Shown here in pieces: positions 36,490-45,253 of a stretch of DNA of 64,000 nucleotides (within the stretch, counting starts at the first letter, position 1; each line of letters starts with the position of its first letter). Source of the stretch: Kocuria carniphila (GTDB taxonomy: Bacteria > Actinomycetota > Actinomycetes > Actinomycetales > Micrococcaceae); assembly GCF_004136555.1 (NCBI RefSeq), contig NZ_NOIT01000001.1, positions 124,001 through 188,000 on the forward strand, in the 5' to 3' direction. The notes below the pieces were generated by a model, which made no database searches, was not told the DNA's origin, and was given only the letters and a program-made list of their open reading frames with translations. A program made the position numbers and the translations under genes.

Positions 36490-37330
36490 AGCTCTCTTCG
36501 TTGAGCCAGAACACGAGAATGCCAGCGATCGCCAGAACCAAGCTTGCGCTTATGAGGACAGCCCATGAGGCCCAGCCAGGCACGGTTCCATCCATGATGA
36601 GTTCTCGAGAGATCGATAGCACCTGGTACAGCGGGTTGAAGTGGAAAATGGCCAGGATCCGCGGGTCTTCGATGAAGCGTGAGGGGTCATAGAAAATCCC
36701 AGACGAGTACATCCACAAGCGCATGAAGAACGACAGCAGATTGGCGACGTCGGGCACCTTGTTCACGGCAGGCGCCAGCAACATGCCCAATCCCCAGTTG
36801 AACAGGGTTTGCAGAAGGAACACGGGAATGACTAAGAGCCAGGTCCAAGTCGGAGTTTCGTGGGGCGGAATGACCATCACCATCACGATCATCGCGAGTA
36901 ACGCGTAGACCTGGGTCATCGCGTCTTTCATCACGATGGACAACGTGAGCGCCGCACGCGGGAACATGAATCCGCGGACCAGCGCTTTCCCCGAATACAT
37001 CGATCTTGAGACTGCCACCACGGAGCGGCTGCTGTATTGGAACATGATCAGGCCGATCAACAGGAAGGCCAGAAAATTGTCGATTCCTCGACCAGTTCTC
37101 AGGAGCAGACCAAAGACCACAAAGAAGGTTAGTCCCAGCAAAATGGGATTGAGAACGATCCAGACCTTGCCCAAGAACGTGTGATCCTGGCTGACGGCCA
37201 AGCGGACCTTGGCGTCGTACATGATGAAGTGCCGCGAGCCCCACAGATCACGCAGGTACTCGCCCAACGGCGGCCGGGCGCCAACTGCTTGGAGCCGCCC
37301 GGGGTTAAACGGCTCAACTTTGGCGCTCAC
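36473..37330 (-). CDS. ABC-2 type polysaccharide export permease (TagG/Wzm-like)
   Basis: A 285-residue integral membrane protein of the ABC-2 family, with about six transmembrane segments (starting at VWIVLNPILLGLTFFVVFGLLL and ending at AVLISASLVLAIAGILVFWL) and the amphipathic N-terminal coupling region typical of TagG/Wzm exporters (YLRDLWGSRHFIMYDAKVRL). The conserved FHFNPLYQVLSISRELIMDG before the last helix is a family hallmark. It overlaps both neighbours (17 bases each), so glycosyltransferase, permease, ATPase and CgeB/GT2 genes are one operon. With the ATPase it would move the finished polymer across the cytoplasmic membrane. Confidence 0.93.
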   Translation of the reverse strand: MSAKVEPFNPGRLQAVGARPPLGEYLRDLWGSRHFIMYDAKVRLAVSQDHTFLGKVWIVLNPILLGLTFFVVFGLLLRTGRGIDNFLAFLLIGLIMFQYSSRSVVAVSRSMYSGKALVRGFMFPRAALTLSIVMKDAMTQVYALLAMIVMVMVIPPHETPTWTWLLVIPVFLLQTLFNWGLGMLLAPAVNKVPDVANLLSFFMRLWMYSSGIFYDPSRFIEDPRILAIFHFNPLYQVLSISRELIMDGTVPGWASWAVLISASLVLAIAGILVFWLNEESYADER

Positions 37331-39155
37331 GCGTCTCCTCGGGGGTCAGGATGCGGTCGTTCTGGGGCGCGGGGGTTCGCCCAGTCATTTCACCGTACCG
37401 CGTCACGGTCTCTTTCGCGGTCACCGCCCACGTGCGATTTTTCAGCGCCCACTCCCGGCCTGCCCTGGCAAGCCTTTCGCGGGTCTGCGGGTCACGTGCC
37501 AACTCGAGCAACGCCGCAGCCAACGATTCCGGATCATCCGGCGGGGTCAGCAATCCAGTCACACCGTGGTCGATCACTTCACGCAACGCGGGCAGGTCGC
37601 TAGCTACCACCGCTGTCCGGGAGGCCAGTGCCTCCACCGGTTTCAGCGGCGTCACCGCGCGGGTCACCGTGCGATCCTTACGCGGCACCACGAACACGTC
37701 GAGTGACCTGAAGTACTCAACCGCTTCGGATCGATCAACTCGTCCACAAAATTTCACATGGTCTTGAATTCCCAGGTCGGAGACCAGTTGTTGCAGTCCC
37801 GGGCGGGCCACACCGTCCCCCACGATTACCGCGAGAATGGACGGCACGCTCTTGCGGGCAATGTCCACCGCACGCACTAGATCGTCCAGGCCTTCGTAGT
37901 CGACCACCGAGGTCACGGTCCCCACCAGGAACCTCTCGAGCGGCAGCCCGGTACGACGCCGCGCGCTCACCTTCTCCCCCGGCTCGTCCGTGAACTGCCC
38001 GCCCACGCCATTGGGAGCCAAGTGCACGGACAATGACGAGTCTCCGGCGATCTCTCGGACCCGATCGGCCATGTGCGTTCCGAGCGTGACAACATGGTGA
38101 GCAGATTGAAGCGCCTGCGCCTCGCGCGCTTGGAACCGGTCATAGCGAGTGGACTGCAGCGCCTCCGGTGACCTGGTGGACGCCCACGTATCCGCAAGCA
38201 GCCCGCGCACTTCATAGGTCCACGGAATACACAGGGCCTCCGCCACAGCCCGCACAGCCAGCGCGTTCACGTAGTGCGTGGTGGTGTGGAGAACGGAGGG
38301 ACGCACCTCGAGAGCCAACCGGAGTAAAGCATCAGCGTGCTGTTGCACGCGCCCGGTCGTAGTGGGCGCCAGGTTGAGCGGCAGGATCCGGTGGTACGGG
38401 ATCCCGTCCACCACATCTGTGCCGCGAGCCAGGACTTTACCGACTTGCACCGGGTAACCGGGGCGCGTCACCGCGTGAACGTCCCAGCCCTCGTCCTTGA
38501 TGGCGCTCAGCAGCGAGTGCGTGCGCTGGGCGTAGCCGCTGGCTGTGTGCGGTAGGGAATTGGTCACCGCGTATAGCACCGTGTTCGGCCGCGGTGCGTA
38601 CGTTCCGACCGCGGGAAGTTCGGGTTCAAATGAGCCCAGCAGGTCACGTTCTGCGGACAATCGCTTCACAAGCGACCGTTCACCGCGGGTAGCAGTCCCG
38701 GCCGAGCGGGCGGTCTCGAGAACGCCCACGGCCCCATCCACATCGCCATGGTGCCAGTTCACTCGTGCTCGGGTCGCGGAAGCACCCCGGGTTGACGCGG
38801 GTAACTCGGAGAGCAATGACTCCGTCAGGGGCAACTCCCCCATGGTCAGGGACACTTCCGCGCAGCGACGACGAACGGCAACACCCGCGGACCCCGCAGC
38901 CGAGCGCAAGGTGGCGGCAGCGGCGTCGTCGTTGCCCAAGATGTGAAGACCCGTGCCGCGTGCGGCAGGAAACCTGCTGGCCGGCAAGCGGGACAGGCCC
39001 TGGGCAACCGGCCGAACCACCCGGGATGGCAGTCGACGCGATACTTGCAGGCAGAACACCACGGGGTCATCGGTTATGTGGTGAGCCACCGTGGACGCCG
39101 TGATCCACGCGTTGGTCGCGAGCTCGCGCACGCGTTGCCCGGAGGGTCCCCGCAT
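37314..39155 (-). CDS. Glycosyltransferase, GT4 family with helical N-terminal domain
   Basis: A 613-residue protein. The first 190 residues are alanine- and arginine-rich helices with a TPR-like look (AEVSLTMGELPLTESLLSEL). The GT4 domain follows: NTVLYAVTNSLPHTASGYA, VLHTTTHYVNALAVRA, TYEVRGLLADTWAS, VHLAPNGVGGQF, FLVGTVTSVVDYEGLDDLVRAV, AVIVGDGVARPGLQQL and VTPLKPVEALASRTAVVASDLPALREV with the donor-binding Glu. It overlaps the upstream GT by one base and the permease by 17, at the head of the export operon. It shares the EVRGL and LKPVEA signatures with the other GT4 modules of the locus. Confidence 0.9.
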   Translation of the reverse strand: MRGPSGQRVRELATNAWITASTVAHHITDDPVVFCLQVSRRLPSRVVRPVAQGLSRLPASRFPAARGTGLHILGNDDAAAATLRSAAGSAGVAVRRRCAEVSLTMGELPLTESLLSELPASTRGASATRARVNWHHGDVDGAVGVLETARSAGTATRGERSLVKRLSAERDLLGSFEPELPAVGTYAPRPNTVLYAVTNSLPHTASGYAQRTHSLLSAIKDEGWDVHAVTRPGYPVQVGKVLARGTDVVDGIPYHRILPLNLAPTTTGRVQQHADALLRLALEVRPSVLHTTTHYVNALAVRAVAEALCIPWTYEVRGLLADTWASTRSPEALQSTRYDRFQAREAQALQSAHHVVTLGTHMADRVREIAGDSSLSVHLAPNGVGGQFTDEPGEKVSARRRTGLPLERFLVGTVTSVVDYEGLDDLVRAVDIARKSVPSILAVIVGDGVARPGLQQLVSDLGIQDHVKFCGRVDRSEAVEYFRSLDVFVVPRKDRTVTRAVTPLKPVEALASRTAVVASDLPALREVIDHGVTGLLTPPDDPESLAAALLELARDPQTRERLARAGREWALKNRTWAVTAKETVTRYGEMTGRTPAPQNDRILTPEETRERQS

Positions 39156-40465
39156 CAGGCGGTTCTCCGGAACTGCCGCGATTGCCGGGCCACCTTCACG
39201 GCGGCACGGCCCATGCGCGCGATGCGCTGCGTCACCGACTGTTGGGGCTGGGCTTGGTGTTCGCGGATGGTCTGTCGCAACAGGTCACCGTAGCGGCAGG
39301 ACAGATCCGAGTAGTTGGCGTGGGACTTGGCCCATTCGCGCCCAGTTCCCGCAGGCTGCAATCGGGATCGATCCGCGGCCAGCTCCCGCCAGAGTTGGGC
39401 GATTTCCTGAGGCTTGCATTCCACGATGTCGCCTTCGCCGGCCTCCGTCAGCACGTTGGCGGCTTCACCGCGCACGATGCCCGTGATGTGCCGACCCACT
39501 GCCAGAACCTCGTACGTCTTGGACGGGATGGTGTCCTCGAAAGACTTCCAATCATCGCGCAGGGAAATCACCAGAGAATCGGCCTCCTGGTACCGGGCAA
39601 AGACCGCCTCACGGTATTCAGGAGGCAGGAAACGAACTGTGGCGCCGAGTTCCATGGCCAGTCGGCGAAGCGCCGGCTTCTGACTACCGTGGCCCACGAG
39701 CGTGAGTCGCATGTCGTCACCGACCAGGGCGGCTGCGCGAATGAGCACGTCCAAGGCCTGAGATTCCCCGTGGTTACCCAGATAGAGCACCTCGAGCCGC
39801 TCACGCTGCACCGGAGGTGCCTCGAGGCGGGGTGTGCGATCCATTTGAATGCCGTTGCGTACCGTGACCACATCGGCGACGCCGCGTTCTCGCAACGTGC
39901 GTTCGAACCCTTCGGTCACGGTGACCACCAGGTCCGCACGATTCTGCACGTACTCCACGGCGCTGTTGATCACTGATTTGGAACCGCCGCGCACCAGTGA
40001 GGCGTCCTCGGCCAGATTGGGCCACGCGTCCCGCATTTCGACGACGAGCGGCAGGCCCTTGAACCGGGCCACCAGTAACGCCGACCCCAGCAAAGGCAAC
40101 GACGGCGCCGTGACCAACACGGCGTCCTGGCGGCCCGTGGCTACACCCCGCAGCACCGACCCGGCAGCCCCAACCAGCTGATTGGCCAGTTTGAAGACCC
40201 TGTTGTCCCCCAAGAGCAAATGCGGCACCCGGTAAATCTTCTCGCCCAGGAAGCCCGGTTGCGCCCGCCAGGCACGTCCCTTGGTGTCCGAGGAGTAGTC
40301 CGGGCCCGGCCCGTAATGAGCCACCGGAGCCACCACGGACACCGCCCAGCCCTGATCGCGCATGTTGCGGATCAGTGACATCCAGCGGCGCTGGGGTGGG
40401 GAATGCTCCGGCCAGTAGGAACTGGTCAGCAGTAGCAGACGTACGTCGGTTTCAGGGGGCTGCAT
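39155..40465 (-). CDS. Glycosyltransferase, GT4 family (WbuB-like)
   Basis: A 436-residue GT-B glycosyltransferase. It begins VRLLLLTSSYWPEHSPPQRRWMSLIRNM, the start typical of WbuB-like GT4 enzymes, with VSVVAPVAHYGPG, PLVVEMRDAWP, LYLGNHGESQALDVLIRAA, LTLVGHGSQKPALRRL and SKTYEVLAVGRHITGIVRGE. The ATG is first in this operon and its stop overlaps the next start by one base (TGATG). An 87-base gap separates it from the LCP gene upstream. Members of this group often transfer an N-acetylhexosamine early in polymer assembly; the sugar is not determined here. Confidence 0.9.
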   Translation of the reverse strand: MQPPETDVRLLLLTSSYWPEHSPPQRRWMSLIRNMRDQGWAVSVVAPVAHYGPGPDYSSDTKGRAWRAQPGFLGEKIYRVPHLLLGDNRVFKLANQLVGAAGSVLRGVATGRQDAVLVTAPSLPLLGSALLVARFKGLPLVVEMRDAWPNLAEDASLVRGGSKSVINSAVEYVQNRADLVVTVTEGFERTLRERGVADVVTVRNGIQMDRTPRLEAPPVQRERLEVLYLGNHGESQALDVLIRAAALVGDDMRLTLVGHGSQKPALRRLAMELGATVRFLPPEYREAVFARYQEADSLVISLRDDWKSFEDTIPSKTYEVLAVGRHITGIVRGEAANVLTEAGEGDIVECKPQEIAQLWRELAADRSRLQPAGTGREWAKSHANYSDLSCRYGDLLRQTIREHQAQPQQSVTQRIARMGRAAVKVARQSRQFRRTA

Positions 40466-40552
40466 GGGCCTCTCGCGGGGTCAAGAGGAAGGGGGACGGG
40501 GGTCAGCGGTTCCGCTGGGTGGCGGAACTACGGGGGTTCGGGGGCATGAACG

Positions 40553-41581
40553 TTACTGATCACCTGCCGGCAGGTTGGACACGTACTCGCCCAGGGTGCC
40601 TTCGGAGATGGCGTCACCGATCTCCTGCATGGCCTGGGTATCGGCAACCACGATCGACTGGCCGTCAGCCGAGGTCCCGGTGCCCTGGGTGGGCACCGTG
40701 AACATGTGGATGTCGCTATTACTCAGCCCCACCAGCTTAGGGGCCTGACGGATGATCCAGTTAGCTGTTAAGCCATCACTCACGGTCAGGTAGGGAGAAA
40801 TCTGCTTGACCACTTCATTGATCTTGACCGGGTTGGTCAGGGTCTCGGAGCTGACCAGCTTATTGATCATGGCCTGCAGGTACGCACGCTGGTTACGCAC
40901 GCGCTGGTAATCGCCGTCCTGGAAGGCATAGCGCTCGCGGACGAACGCCAGTGCGGTCTCACCGTCCATTTCCTGCGGTCCCTGCTGGAAGGTCTGACCC
41001 TGATTGTTGGTGAAGCCCACGGGCACGTTGACCGTCACCCCACCCAGGGCATCCGTGAGCCCTTCGAAGCCGGCAAAGTCCACCTGAGCGACCTCGTCAA
41101 TGCGAGTGCCAAAGTGCTCCTCGAACGTCTGCACCATGAGCGGCATACCACCGTGATCCAGTGCGGCATTGATCTTGGCCTCGCCCACACCGGGGATGTC
41201 CACCCAGGTGTCACGCATGATGGACATGATGTACATTTCGCCGCCGTCATCAGGGATGTGCAGCAGCATGATGGAGTCCGCGCGAGAACCGGTGACGTTA
41301 GGGTCCTCACCCTCCGGGCGCTTGTCCGAGCCCAGGAGCATGACCGTGGTGCCGGCGTCCTGCGCGGAGTCCTTCTCGGGGCGATCCGATTCAGCGGGGA
41401 ATGCGGACTCAATGGGGCTGGAGCCGCGGTCGAAATTGCGGCCCAGGTTCCACACGAACAAGCCCGCCACGACAGCGACCGTCAGTACCAGTGCCAGGAA
41501 CACGAGAAGAACATTGCGGCCCGTGTGTTTCTTGCGCGGACGGCGCTCTTCTTCTTCGTAGTCGAAGTCATTCAGGGACAT
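40553..41581 (-). CDS. LytR-CpsA-Psr (LCP) family wall-polymer ligase
   Basis: A 342-residue membrane-anchored protein: short acidic-basic cytoplasmic N terminus, one transmembrane helix (VLLVFLALVLTVAVVAGLFVW), then the extracytoplasmic LCP domain with VMLLGSDKRPEG, GSRADSIMLLHI, SIMRDTWVDIPGVGEAKINAAL, DALGGVTVNVP, and the basic FVRERYAFQDGDYQRVRNQRAYLQ that contacts the lipid pyrophosphate. LCP enzymes transfer wall teichoic, teichuronic or capsular polymer from undecaprenyl pyrophosphate to peptidoglycan. I chose ATG 41581, with GGAG 8 bases upstream; ATG 41608 is an alternative. Placement beside the export operon supports this role. Confidence 0.92.
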   Translation of the reverse strand: MSLNDFDYEEEERRPRKKHTGRNVLLVFLALVLTVAVVAGLFVWNLGRNFDRGSSPIESAFPAESDRPEKDSAQDAGTTVMLLGSDKRPEGEDPNVTGSRADSIMLLHIPDDGGEMYIMSIMRDTWVDIPGVGEAKINAALDHGGMPLMVQTFEEHFGTRIDEVAQVDFAGFEGLTDALGGVTVNVPVGFTNNQGQTFQQGPQEMDGETALAFVRERYAFQDGDYQRVRNQRAYLQAMINKLVSSETLTNPVKINEVVKQISPYLTVSDGLTANWIIRQAPKLVGLSNSDIHMFTVPTQGTGTSADGQSIVVADTQAMQEIGDAISEGTLGEYVSNLPAGDQ

Positions 41582-41655
41582 GTAGGCGCTCCGAGGTGTG
41601 GGGGTCATTCGGTTGTGCTGCTCCGCCCCGATCAGGGCGGTTACTTTCGCACATC

Positions 41656-42720
41656 TTACGGTACGCGGTTGATCCACTCCGGCGTAGCGAATTTGGTGCG
41701 CACCAGTTCGCGTGCTGTTGCCAGTTCGTCGGCGGTAATTTCACCGGCCGCCGCGTCATATCGGTCGGTGAATGATGTGCTGAGGGTGGCAATCACGTCC
41801 GAGCGGCTCATGCCGGTTTGTCGGCGCAGCGGGTCCACGCGTTTCTTGGCCGAGCGGTTGCCTTTGTCGGAGAGCTTCTCTTTGCCGATCCGCAAAACAT
41901 CAGTCATTTTGTCCGCATCGATGTCGTAACTCATGGTCACGTGGTGGACCATGCCGCCGTTGGAGAACCGTTTCTGCGCGGCGCCCCCGATCTTGCCGTG
42001 CTGGGTGGCAATGTCATTGAGGGGCACGTAATGCGCGTCGAGACCCATGGACTGGAAGGACTGCATGATCCACGCGTCCAGGAACGGGTAGGAATCGGCG
42101 AAACTCAATCCGTCCACCAGCGACTGCGGAACGTACAGCGAGTACGTGATGCAGTTACCGGCCTCCATGAACATGGCGCCGCCGCCGGATACGCGGCGCA
42201 CCACCTCGATCCCGTGGCGCTCTGCGCCTTCCGGGTCCACCTCGTTGCGCACCGATTGGAACGAACCGATCACCACGGCGGGGTCCTCCCAGTCCCACAG
42301 TCGCAGGGTGGGGTTGCGCCGACCGGCGCCCACCTCGCGAGCGAGCACCTCATCCAGGGCAAGGTTCTCGAGCGTGGGCCGCACCTGCGGGGCAATCACC
42401 TCCCATGTGTGATCGCCCCAGCCGGTGGCCTTGGCCAGCGCGCGCCGCACCGCGATCGCGACCGCGCGGGCGTCGAAACCGAACAGCACGGCGTCGGCGG
42501 GAAGGGCCGTCTCAATGGCCGCAACCATCTCATCCGGGGCGGCAGATTCGGCCAGCCCGTTCAACGCGGCGTTGATGTCATCGAGTGCCTCGTCCGGCTC
42601 CAGGAAGAAGTCGCCGTTGATCGAGACGTTCGCCAGGTGACCGTCAACAACCGATAGGTCGGCGACCACCAATTTGCCGCCCATCACCTTGTATTCGCCG
42701 TGTCTGCGGGTGCTGGTCAT
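41656..42720 (-). CDS. lplA: Lipoate-protein ligase A
   Basis: A 354-residue lipoate ligase with the BPL/LplA fold: NLALDEVLAREV, VVIGSFQSVRNEVD, the lipoyl-AMP-binding VVRRVSGGGAMFMEAGNCITYSL and KIGGAAQKRFSNGGMVHHVTM, the last with the catalytic lysine. About 85 residues precede this domain (GEYKVMGGKLVVADLSVV...), corresponding to the accessory domain that some organisms encode separately as LplB, here at the N terminus. It activates lipoate with ATP and attaches it to E2 and GcvH lysines. Its start overlaps the stop of the upstream lipoprotein gene by four bases (ATGA), an unusual pairing. Confidence 0.93.
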   Translation of the reverse strand: MTSTRRHGEYKVMGGKLVVADLSVVDGHLANVSINGDFFLEPDEALDDINAALNGLAESAAPDEMVAAIETALPADAVLFGFDARAVAIAVRRALAKATGWGDHTWEVIAPQVRPTLENLALDEVLAREVGAGRRNPTLRLWDWEDPAVVIGSFQSVRNEVDPEGAERHGIEVVRRVSGGGAMFMEAGNCITYSLYVPQSLVDGLSFADSYPFLDAWIMQSFQSMGLDAHYVPLNDIATQHGKIGGAAQKRFSNGGMVHHVTMSYDIDADKMTDVLRIGKEKLSDKGNRSAKKRVDPLRRQTGMSRSDVIATLSTSFTDRYDAAAGEITADELATARELVRTKFATPEWINRVP

Positions 42721-44600
42721 TGGCTCTCCTTGGGGCTCGGGGACGGCTGCGTCTTCTTCAGGGTAAGCACAGTGGTGGAGCCGGCCGGTAATGCCACGTC
42801 GACAGTTTTGCTGCCGGCCTTGACCCCACCCACGCGCGGTCGCTCCCCCACGGGCGTGATCGGCAGGCCGTAGCCATCCACGCTGGCGGCGTTACTGGGC
42901 GCCGGTTTCAGGGCCCGTTCTACGCTCAGGGCCACGTCCGGATCGGCCGGGTAGTCGGGCGCCGACGACGCCGCTGCGCCACTTGCGCTCGGACCTCCCG
43001 TTGCACTTGAGCTGGGGTTGGGGCTGTTGCTTGCGTTCGAGTGGTCCTCGAAGAGGCCCGCCACCGGATACTCGGAGGTCCACGAGGGGCCTCGCAGCTG
43101 CGACTGTGTTGCGTAGTCCACCGCGAACGGAAGATTGACGGTCGTAGTGCGGTCCTTGCCGCTGGCCGGGTTGCGGTAGTCGGTGAGCACCACGGACACG
43201 GTGTCGTTGCCGTGCTCCACGGCAAAGCTCGTGAGGTTATCCGTGGAGGTCGAGGTCTGAACCATGTTGCCCGGCGGGATGCTCGCGATCAGCGCCAACG
43301 CCAGTCCGTTAGCGCGCACGGAGAACGCCTCCCCCGGGTTGGCCAGGGTGCCGTTCGAACACAACACGGACATGGGTGCGCCGCCTTCGCAGGAGGCCAG
43401 TGATGAGTGGGCGGCCACGCGTTCGACCCCGTGTTCCTGGACGCGCATCGAGTACTCAGCCTGGTGCACGGCGGCCACGAGAGTTTCGGTGATTTCGTTG
43501 GAACCCGAACACGCCGAGAGCGAGGTCTCGGTGATCCACAGCGGCATGGTGTGGTCAGCTGCGTCCTCGGCGGCTTGACCCACGAGCCGGTCGATGTTGT
43601 CCCGAGTGGCGGGGTCCACGGCGTTCGCCACGGTGGGTTCCTGATGTTCCCACTGACTGCCACATTCGGAGAGCGGGTATTGATGCATGGCCATGGCCAT
43701 GGGATCCGTACCGGGAGCATCCGCGGCGGCATTCCACCAGTCGGCCGAGTAGGCACCGGGTGCCACGATGCGCAGGTTCGGCACCCGTTCGTGGATGGCC
43801 TTGGCGTACGCGGTCAGTTGTTTGGCGTACGTTTCCTGGTCCCAGTCCTCGCCCTTGATGGTGAGGTCGTTGGTCTTGCCCTGGTAGAAACCATTGGGCT
43901 CATTGCCCACCATGATGCCCACCAGACGATCCCCGAATGCGTCCTTCGCGTGACGCGCCAGCTCCCCCGCACGATCGGGGTGGTACCGGGCCAGGTTGGC
44001 GCTGATGATCACCGAGGAGTTGGTGCGTTGGGCGAGCTTCGCCACGCGTTTCAGGTCCTCGGGCGTGACCTTGGTGATCTCCTCCCCCTCATTGAGGGGC
44101 CAGTCCTTGGGGATGGGCTCATCCGAGGCCGTGAAGAAGAACCGGCGATCCGTGGAGTTACCGCCAAAGCGCAGCGTCGGTTCGTGGAGCGAGTCCAGAA
44201 CGGTCACCAGGTCTGCGTTGTCCCGGTTCATGCGCGGGTCCGCCAGGTCCGTGGATTCCAACGAGAGCCCGACCGAACCGTGCCGGTAGTCCTCCCCCGG
44301 TTCACCTCCCCGCAGCGTGACCGTGGCCTCTGACCCGTCCGCACTCGCCGAACTGCCCGGATAGGTGTCCGGCAGAATTCTCGCTTGCGCCACCTTCGCG
44401 GGATCCACGGAGTGCAGCGGGGCATTATGTTCGACGCCCGCGATGGGCCCCGTAGGTTCGGGTTCCGGGGTCGGTGCCGGTTCGGACTGGTCCGAACAGG
44501 CCGTGAGCACCAGGAGCGCGGTGCCCAGGAAGGCGACCGAGCGGCGTCGTCGGCTAGAAGGAAACACGGAGGCGGGGGCAAGTTCGGGGGCGGCGACCAC
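42717..44600 (-). CDS. Secreted lipoprotein with GH79-like glycosidase domain
   Basis: A 627-residue predicted lipoprotein: basic n-region SRRRR, hydrophobic [12 protein letters not shown] and lipobox LTAC, followed by a Pro/Glu spacer. The body looks like a TIM-barrel glycosidase of the heparanase/beta-glucuronidase (GH79-like) type: [38 protein letters not shown] with the acid/base Glu, and [11 protein letters not shown] with the nucleophile Glu, then a beta-sandwich and a Ser/Pro-rich tail. GTG 44600 was chosen because AGGA lies about 8 bases upstream. A uronidase facing the wall suits a neighbouring uronate-polymer locus. Family assignment is by motif only. Confidence 0.8.
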   Translation of the reverse strand: MVAAPELAPASVFPSSRRRRSVAFLGTALLVLTACSDQSEPAPTPEPEPTGPIAGVEHNAPLHSVDPAKVAQARILPDTYPGSSASADGSEATVTLRGGEPGEDYRHGSVGLSLESTDLADPRMNRDNADLVTVLDSLHEPTLRFGGNSTDRRFFFTASDEPIPKDWPLNEGEEITKVTPEDLKRVAKLAQRTNSSVIISANLARYHPDRAGELARHAKDAFGDRLVGIMVGNEPNGFYQGKTNDLTIKGEDWDQETYAKQLTAYAKAIHERVPNLRIVAPGAYSADWWNAAADAPGTDPMAMAMHQYPLSECGSQWEHQEPTVANAVDPATRDNIDRLVGQAAEDAADHTMPLWITETSLSACSGSNEITETLVAAVHQAEYSMRVQEHGVERVAAHSSLASCEGGAPMSVLCSNGTLANPGEAFSVRANGLALALIASIPPGNMVQTSTSTDNLTSFAVEHGNDTVSVVLTDYRNPASGKDRTTTVNLPFAVDYATQSQLRGPSWTSEYPVAGLFEDHSNASNSPNPSSSATGGPSASGAAASSAPDYPADPDVALSVERALKPAPSNAASVDGYGLPITPVGERPRVGGVKAGSKTVDVALPAGSTTVLTLKKTQPSPSPKESQ

Positions 44601-44710
44601 GCGTCCATCCTAGCCATGGGAAGTCGACCCGGCGCGGACCCCGGGTGTACACTGATCGATTGGTGCTTTGTGCGTTCGCGCCCAAAAACACCGACTATCC
44701 GAGCAACGCC

Positions 44711-44732
44711 GTGCCTGGCAAAATCCAGGCAC
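44711..44732 (+). promoter_or_regulatory. Hairpin in rpmE2 leader (candidate L31 autoregulatory leader)
   Basis: GTGCCTGG (44711-44718) and CCAGGCAC (44725-44732) form a perfect 8-bp stem with a 6-base loop, directly upstream of the GAAGG Shine-Dalgarno and ATG of rpmE2. L31 leaders that bind the protein have been described in actinobacteria; membership of this hairpin is an inference. Confidence 0.6.
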
Positions 44733-44750
44733 CTACAGAAGGTTGACACC

Positions 44751-45011
44751 ATGAAGGCTGAAATTCACCCGGATTACCACCCGGTGCTGTTCCGTGACCT
44801 CGCTTCCGGCAAGGTCATCCTGACTCGTTCCACCGCCACCTCCTCCAAGACGGAGACCTGGGAAGACGGCAACGAGTACCCCATCATCGAAGTTGAAATC
44901 TCTTCCGAGTCCCACCCGTTCTACACGGGTAAGCAGCGCATCATGGACTCCGCTGGTCGCGTGGAGCGCTTCAACCAGCGTTTCAAGAACTTCGGCAAAT
45001 CCTCCAGCTAA
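44751..45011 (+). CDS. rpmE2: 50S ribosomal protein L31 type B
   Basis: An 86-residue type B L31: [15 protein letters not shown] at the N terminus, the [13 protein letters not shown] stretch and the conserved [25 protein letters not shown] near the C terminus. It has no CxxC zinc-binding pairs, the feature separating the zinc-free type from RpmE1. Such paralogs often replace the zinc form when zinc is scarce under Zur control; I do not see a clear Zur palindrome. The gene is bounded by its own leader hairpin and a strong terminator, so it is monocistronic. Confidence 0.97.
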   Translation: MKAEIHPDYHPVLFRDLASGKVILTRSTATSSKTETWEDGNEYPIIEVEISSESHPFYTGKQRIMDSAGRVERFNQRFKNFGKSSS

Positions 45012-45029
45012 TTTTGGAACTGCCAGCAA

Positions 45030-45061
45030 CGCCCGGTTCGGATCATTCCGAACCGGGCGTC
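45030..45061 (+). terminator. rpmE2 terminator hairpin
   Basis: Perfect 14-bp stem ACGCCCGGTTCGGA (45030-45043) with its complement at 45048-45061 and a TCAT loop, 18 bases after the rpmE2 stop. Confidence 0.9.
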
Positions 45062-45253
45062 GTGCTGTCCGGGGCGGGTTCAGGAGTTTTTTCGCAGGTC
45101 ATAGCCATATTGCGTCAATAACCCCACGTACCACTCATACCTGGGTATTATGCAAAAGGCTCCTTATGAGGGGCCTATCCCCTCCACTACCCGGGCACGT
45201 CAATCACCGAGTTCCCCCGCTCGAGCCCGGGCGCCCGAAAGGTCCCCCGCCCT

